This document shows positions 60,181 to 64,000 of a DNA stretch of 64,000 nt, piece by piece. This DNA is from Epiperipatus broadwayi. Lineage: Eukaryota > Onychophora > Udeonychophora > Euonychophora > Peripatidae. The stretch covers positions 8,143,922-8,207,921 of the forward strand of contig JAQFVV010000042.1 in NCBI GenBank assembly GCA_028023455.1. The letters run 5' to 3'. Position numbers and translations under genes: made by a program. Positions within the stretch are counted from its first letter, which is position 1. Every line of letters starts with the position of its first letter. The notes beneath the pieces are model-generated. The model saw nothing but the letters and a program-made list of their open reading frames with translations. It was not told the DNA's origin and did no database searches.

Positions 60181-63100
60181 ATTGCAGTTTATTATAGTTA
60201 TTGATAAAATATATTGTCGCTGTTACAATTTATGTTTTATCTGTTATATAAAAACTCCTTTTAATTATTAAAAATGATCCTAAAATAAAGTTAATTTTAT
60301 TTATTTGTTATCTTCATATTTACTTCTAACAAAAATTCTTTTTCTTCTTTTTTTTTGCCATTTACTTTCATTATTTTTAGCTTTTCTTATTCACATTTGC
60401 ACAGATTTTCAAAAGTTATTTTCTGTCTACAAAAATAAATCTTCAATATAAAGAAGTTTTTCTAAAGAAGAGAAGACAGTAACTAAACATATGTTAGCAC
60501 CTGTTATTAATCCTTGTATTGTTACCTTGATTTTTAAAAAAATAGTAAAACAGTGTAGAGACTTAGATTATCGACTAATGTAAGATATTCTGACTATAAT
60601 TACTAAATGATAAGTGTAATAGTTATTTTTATACAATTTCTTATTAATACTTCATCCATTTCTTCTTATATTTAACAAGCTACTTACAATAGATTTTTAT
60701 TCACTGTAACACAATTTTTTTCTGGGTCTATAGAAGCCATAGATAAATTATTGTTTCCTCTCATTTCTATCAATTTTATGATTATATGTCAGTGATCAAT
60801 CTAAGCAACTTTCCCATTATGGTTTCTTCTTTCACTGATTTAATTTTTTTAGCCATCACATAAACACATACATTATAGACCACTAAAGTTTACCATAAAT
60901 GATCTATAATCAATCAATCTTTTAAGTTTTCTAACCCATATTTTTCAATAACTAGAATTTTTATTTCTCTCTTTTAAAGTATTAAAACATTCTAGCAGAA
61001 TTCTTTCAGTTCTATCTTCTATATTCATCAGCAGCTCTATTATTTATTTACTTATTAACATTTCTCAATTTTTCTACTTTTCAAATTTTCGAGTATTATC
61101 AATTTTTTATTAATAATTTTTTGCAATATATGACTGATTTTCTAAAACTTTCAAAATCATGAAATCAGCCATATGTTGCACAGCAAATTTCCCAAATTTA
61201 TGGTATAGAATCAATAATAGCCTTAAACTGGAGTAAAAAATATTTTGTACTAAAGAAAAAAGTGGCTCATACTTTAGAGAATCCTATTCATGTTTAACTG
61301 AACACTTTATATAGAAGACTTTGTAAAAAAAAAAAAAAAAATCATATACCTAAGTCTCCACATATATTAGAAATGGCTTCATGCAAAACTTGTATCCAAA
61401 TATAATTTTTTATGAGCATTGTAAGAGGTAATTAATTTTGATAAAATTATCTTCAAATTGATTAAATATTAGATTTGGATAAGATTTACACTGGTGATTT
61501 GGAATCAGACAAATCAGATTACAATAATATTAAGCACACACAAATACAGGATGTAATAATGGCAAACATTCACATAAACCAATACTAATTTCAGAGAACT
61601 TTTAATAAAACTCACTCATCATTGAACAGCAAAGAAATAAGAGAATTAGTTGGCTTTGCTCTGTTTATCCCCATTGAAGGTTTGGAAAGGGGATCTAGGA
61701 ATCTATTTACAGGCCTACCCAGACTTTATTACAAGTTTTATATGTAGAGCTTCATAATGTTAATATAGATAAATACTGAGTTAATTAGACATGATTTTGT
61801 AAATACATTTATTTTTTACTGATAAAAATTTCTGCTGTTATATACTTCTTAGTAATTAAAAGTTATTTAATTTATTTCAATCTATAGTATTGTTATTATG
61901 TTTTATGCAAATGTTCAAATCTCTTCACGTATATTTTGTTTTTAATTAAAGCACTGCCTGTGTGTGTGCGTTTCATATTAAGATGATGCAACAATTAACT
62001 TTAACATGCTCAGCGAAAAAACAAAGAAATATTCAAGTCATTATGTTTTCCTGAAATAAATATAAGATAATTTGTTACAATCTATGTTAATGTTACTATT
62101 TTATTTTTGATTTATTTATCGTCGTCTTCTTATTCGTTTTCAATTTATATATCATTATTAGTACAGAAAAGAGAAACTATTTAGTTGTTTTTATATTATT
62201 ATTTTTAATTTTTTATTCCTTTGTGTGTGTGTCTTTATTATTTATCTTATCTGTAAACATTTTTTAAATTTCAGTATGTATATTATTTTTTCATTAAAAT
62301 AAAAGAATCCCCGCCGAACAATTAACTACTTTAAAAGACAAAAGTTGTACTAATTTTGGGATTTTTTTTTTAAACTTTTTTTTTTTAATTAACGCTTATT
62401 AAGTTATTAATGCATGTTAGAGAAAACGTGACTTGAAAATTATAAAGAAATTAAGTCTGCACGGTCTGAAGATGTTTATACCTTGCTTATTCTTTTGTTT
62501 TTATAATTCTTCATCCTTCTTTCGAAATTTGAATTCAGAAGTCACCTGTTCACATTAGCATTCGTTAATTTATTGCTTTTGTGGAAAGCGAAATTTAATT
62601 TTTAATGTTATTAAGCCATTGCACTGAACTAGCTAAATCAATTTCATGTTTTGTTCTATTATTAAAATTACTAGTTACCTGAAAATAAACATTTGACATG
62701 CTATAAAATATTTGCAAACATTATATTTCTAATGCACTAAATGTTGTGGAAGTGATCATTTTACTTGTTTCTTAAAATAGTAACTTTGTATGCTTGTAGA
62801 TAATAAACTAGCAAGATTGTGTTACCTAAAATAGTTTAATGAATGAAAGAATTGATCCAATCACATCCACGCCAAATTGTATAGTTTCTGAGTTTGTGAA
62901 CAATTTCTGTCATTCCTAATTACGTATTAATTTGTCATAATATCATTAATTTTTTTGTCTGTTATTTAATAAGTAAACTTTTTATAGTATGCTTCAGATG
63001 GTAGCTATTATGAAAAAAATATTAAAGTAATATTGAATGAAACTAAATTGCGTAGGTGTTTTTTTTTTGTTTGTTTGCGCAGACATAACATGGCAGGTCA

Positions 63101-64000
63101 TTAATTTTATATACTTTATGTTAACAGTAAAAAAAGAAAAAAAATGTTTTTCTCTTTTTTTAATGAGTTGGATACTTAAAATAGATTTGATTATATTATA
63201 ATAAACATTCTGTAACTACAGATTTAATTATTTCATTTCATTTTATAATATATAATTTGTATTTACTTTATGTTAAATTTGAATGTTTTCTTGTTTTTTA
63301 TTGGTTAATTTAAATACCTCATTTTAATGAATGGACATTCTAGATATTATTTTATTTAATTAAGTGAAATGTTCCTCTTTTCTGATATAGGTTTTAATAT
63401 TACTAGAAAAAAAATAATTCTTTTCTATCTCAATTTATTAATGAAAAGAAAAATAATGAGTTATTTTACTTCACAATTTTTTCTTCGGGACATTCACTCA
63501 CTCTACTCTGTTTGAGCTTGCTGTCAGAAGGCCTATACATGTATTTGATATTTATCTACTAAGCTTCACTATATTTTATTCCAGATTGCACCAATATTTC
63601 ATATATTATCATAATCTATGCAGAGACTATTATTTTGCTATCTACTTTATATATTCATTACATGCTTTATTTCAAGTTGATAGAATAAGACCAACTAATT
63701 TTGACTAGTGAAATTCTTAATATTTTTAACCGATATTACACACCAAATATCCCATCCTCATTTTTAAAAGTATTTCTTCCACTTTTACTTTTAGACTTGT
63801 CCAAATATTGGATTGATTTTTTTTTTTAATAGTTGATTATGTGAAATTATAATCTATACTTAATATTTGAAATCATCTTATCTTGCTTTAAGTTTTGTAA
63901 AAATCCAATTAAGTTCAAATTCTTTTCCAACGTTTTCCTAGAAATTAAATAAGGGTTGTTCAATAATAATAGAGTACTTGCATAATGTCTATTAACTATT
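60181..64000. other. AT-rich non-coding DNA
   Basis: No coding frame, tRNA or clear repeat is visible. Bases 60280-61080 are again poor in G on the + strand. Poly-A and poly-T runs occur at about 61326-61340, 62365-62388 and 63060. A further exon of the ankyrin gene may hide here, but I could not identify one. Confidence 0.45.

Overview
This is eukaryotic nuclear DNA: very AT-rich, almost empty of long open frames, full of ATT and TA microsatellites, and packed with decayed transposons. The mix of elements is typical of an invertebrate animal: Penelope-like elements (PLEs), three kinds of LINE, hAT DNA transposons, LTR remnants and tRNA-derived SINEs. An arthropod, perhaps a chelicerate, is plausible, but the sequence does not settle the species. 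There is no rRNA or intact tRNA gene, no CRISPR array and no bacterial operon.

The only support for a host gene is two short exons on the + strand, 30859-30960 and 51912-51990. Both have AG/GT borders and compatible phases, and they join into one reading frame that runs into an ankyrin-like segment. The best guess is the ANKFN1 / wide awake family. If so, most of the window is intron, and the roughly 21 kb intron between the exons holds a hAT element, two nearly complete LINEs and several hundred bases of ATT repeat.

Layout: 1-600, 3' end of a PLE with a GIY-YIG endonuclease and a hammerhead-like fold. 4.0-5.1 kb, head-to-head PLE ends. 8.9-14.2 kb, a degenerate LTR element with a gag-like coiled coil, interrupted by another head-to-head PLE pair (9.85-10.65 kb) that carries two hammerhead ribozymes. 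18.7-20.3 kb, a composite inverted-repeat element with a tandem array. 22.1-25.6 kb, a dead RTE-type LINE with a nested insertion, followed by a PLE-like foldback. 28.7-29.05 kb, a hAT MITE with a perfect 8-bp target duplication. 32.9-35.6 kb, a dead BED-finger hAT transposon (minus strand). 35.9-40.4 kb, LINE A, with a duplicated 5' UTR unit and a PHD-plus-esterase ORF1. 43.9-44.4 kb, a PLE end between near-identical direct repeats. 45.6 kb, a 64-bp perfect palindrome. 46.2-50.9 kb, LINE B, between two ATT arrays. 53-57.4 kb, a G-poor block with minus-strand promoter and primer-binding-like sites, probably LTR-derived. 57.5-58.9 kb, three copies of a 476-bp repeat. The remainder is AT-rich DNA in which I see nothing codable.

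The strongest observations are the hammerhead ribozymes in several PLE tails, LINE A's ORF1 and 5' UTR structure, and LINE B's position inside ATT repeats with a repeat-built ORF1.
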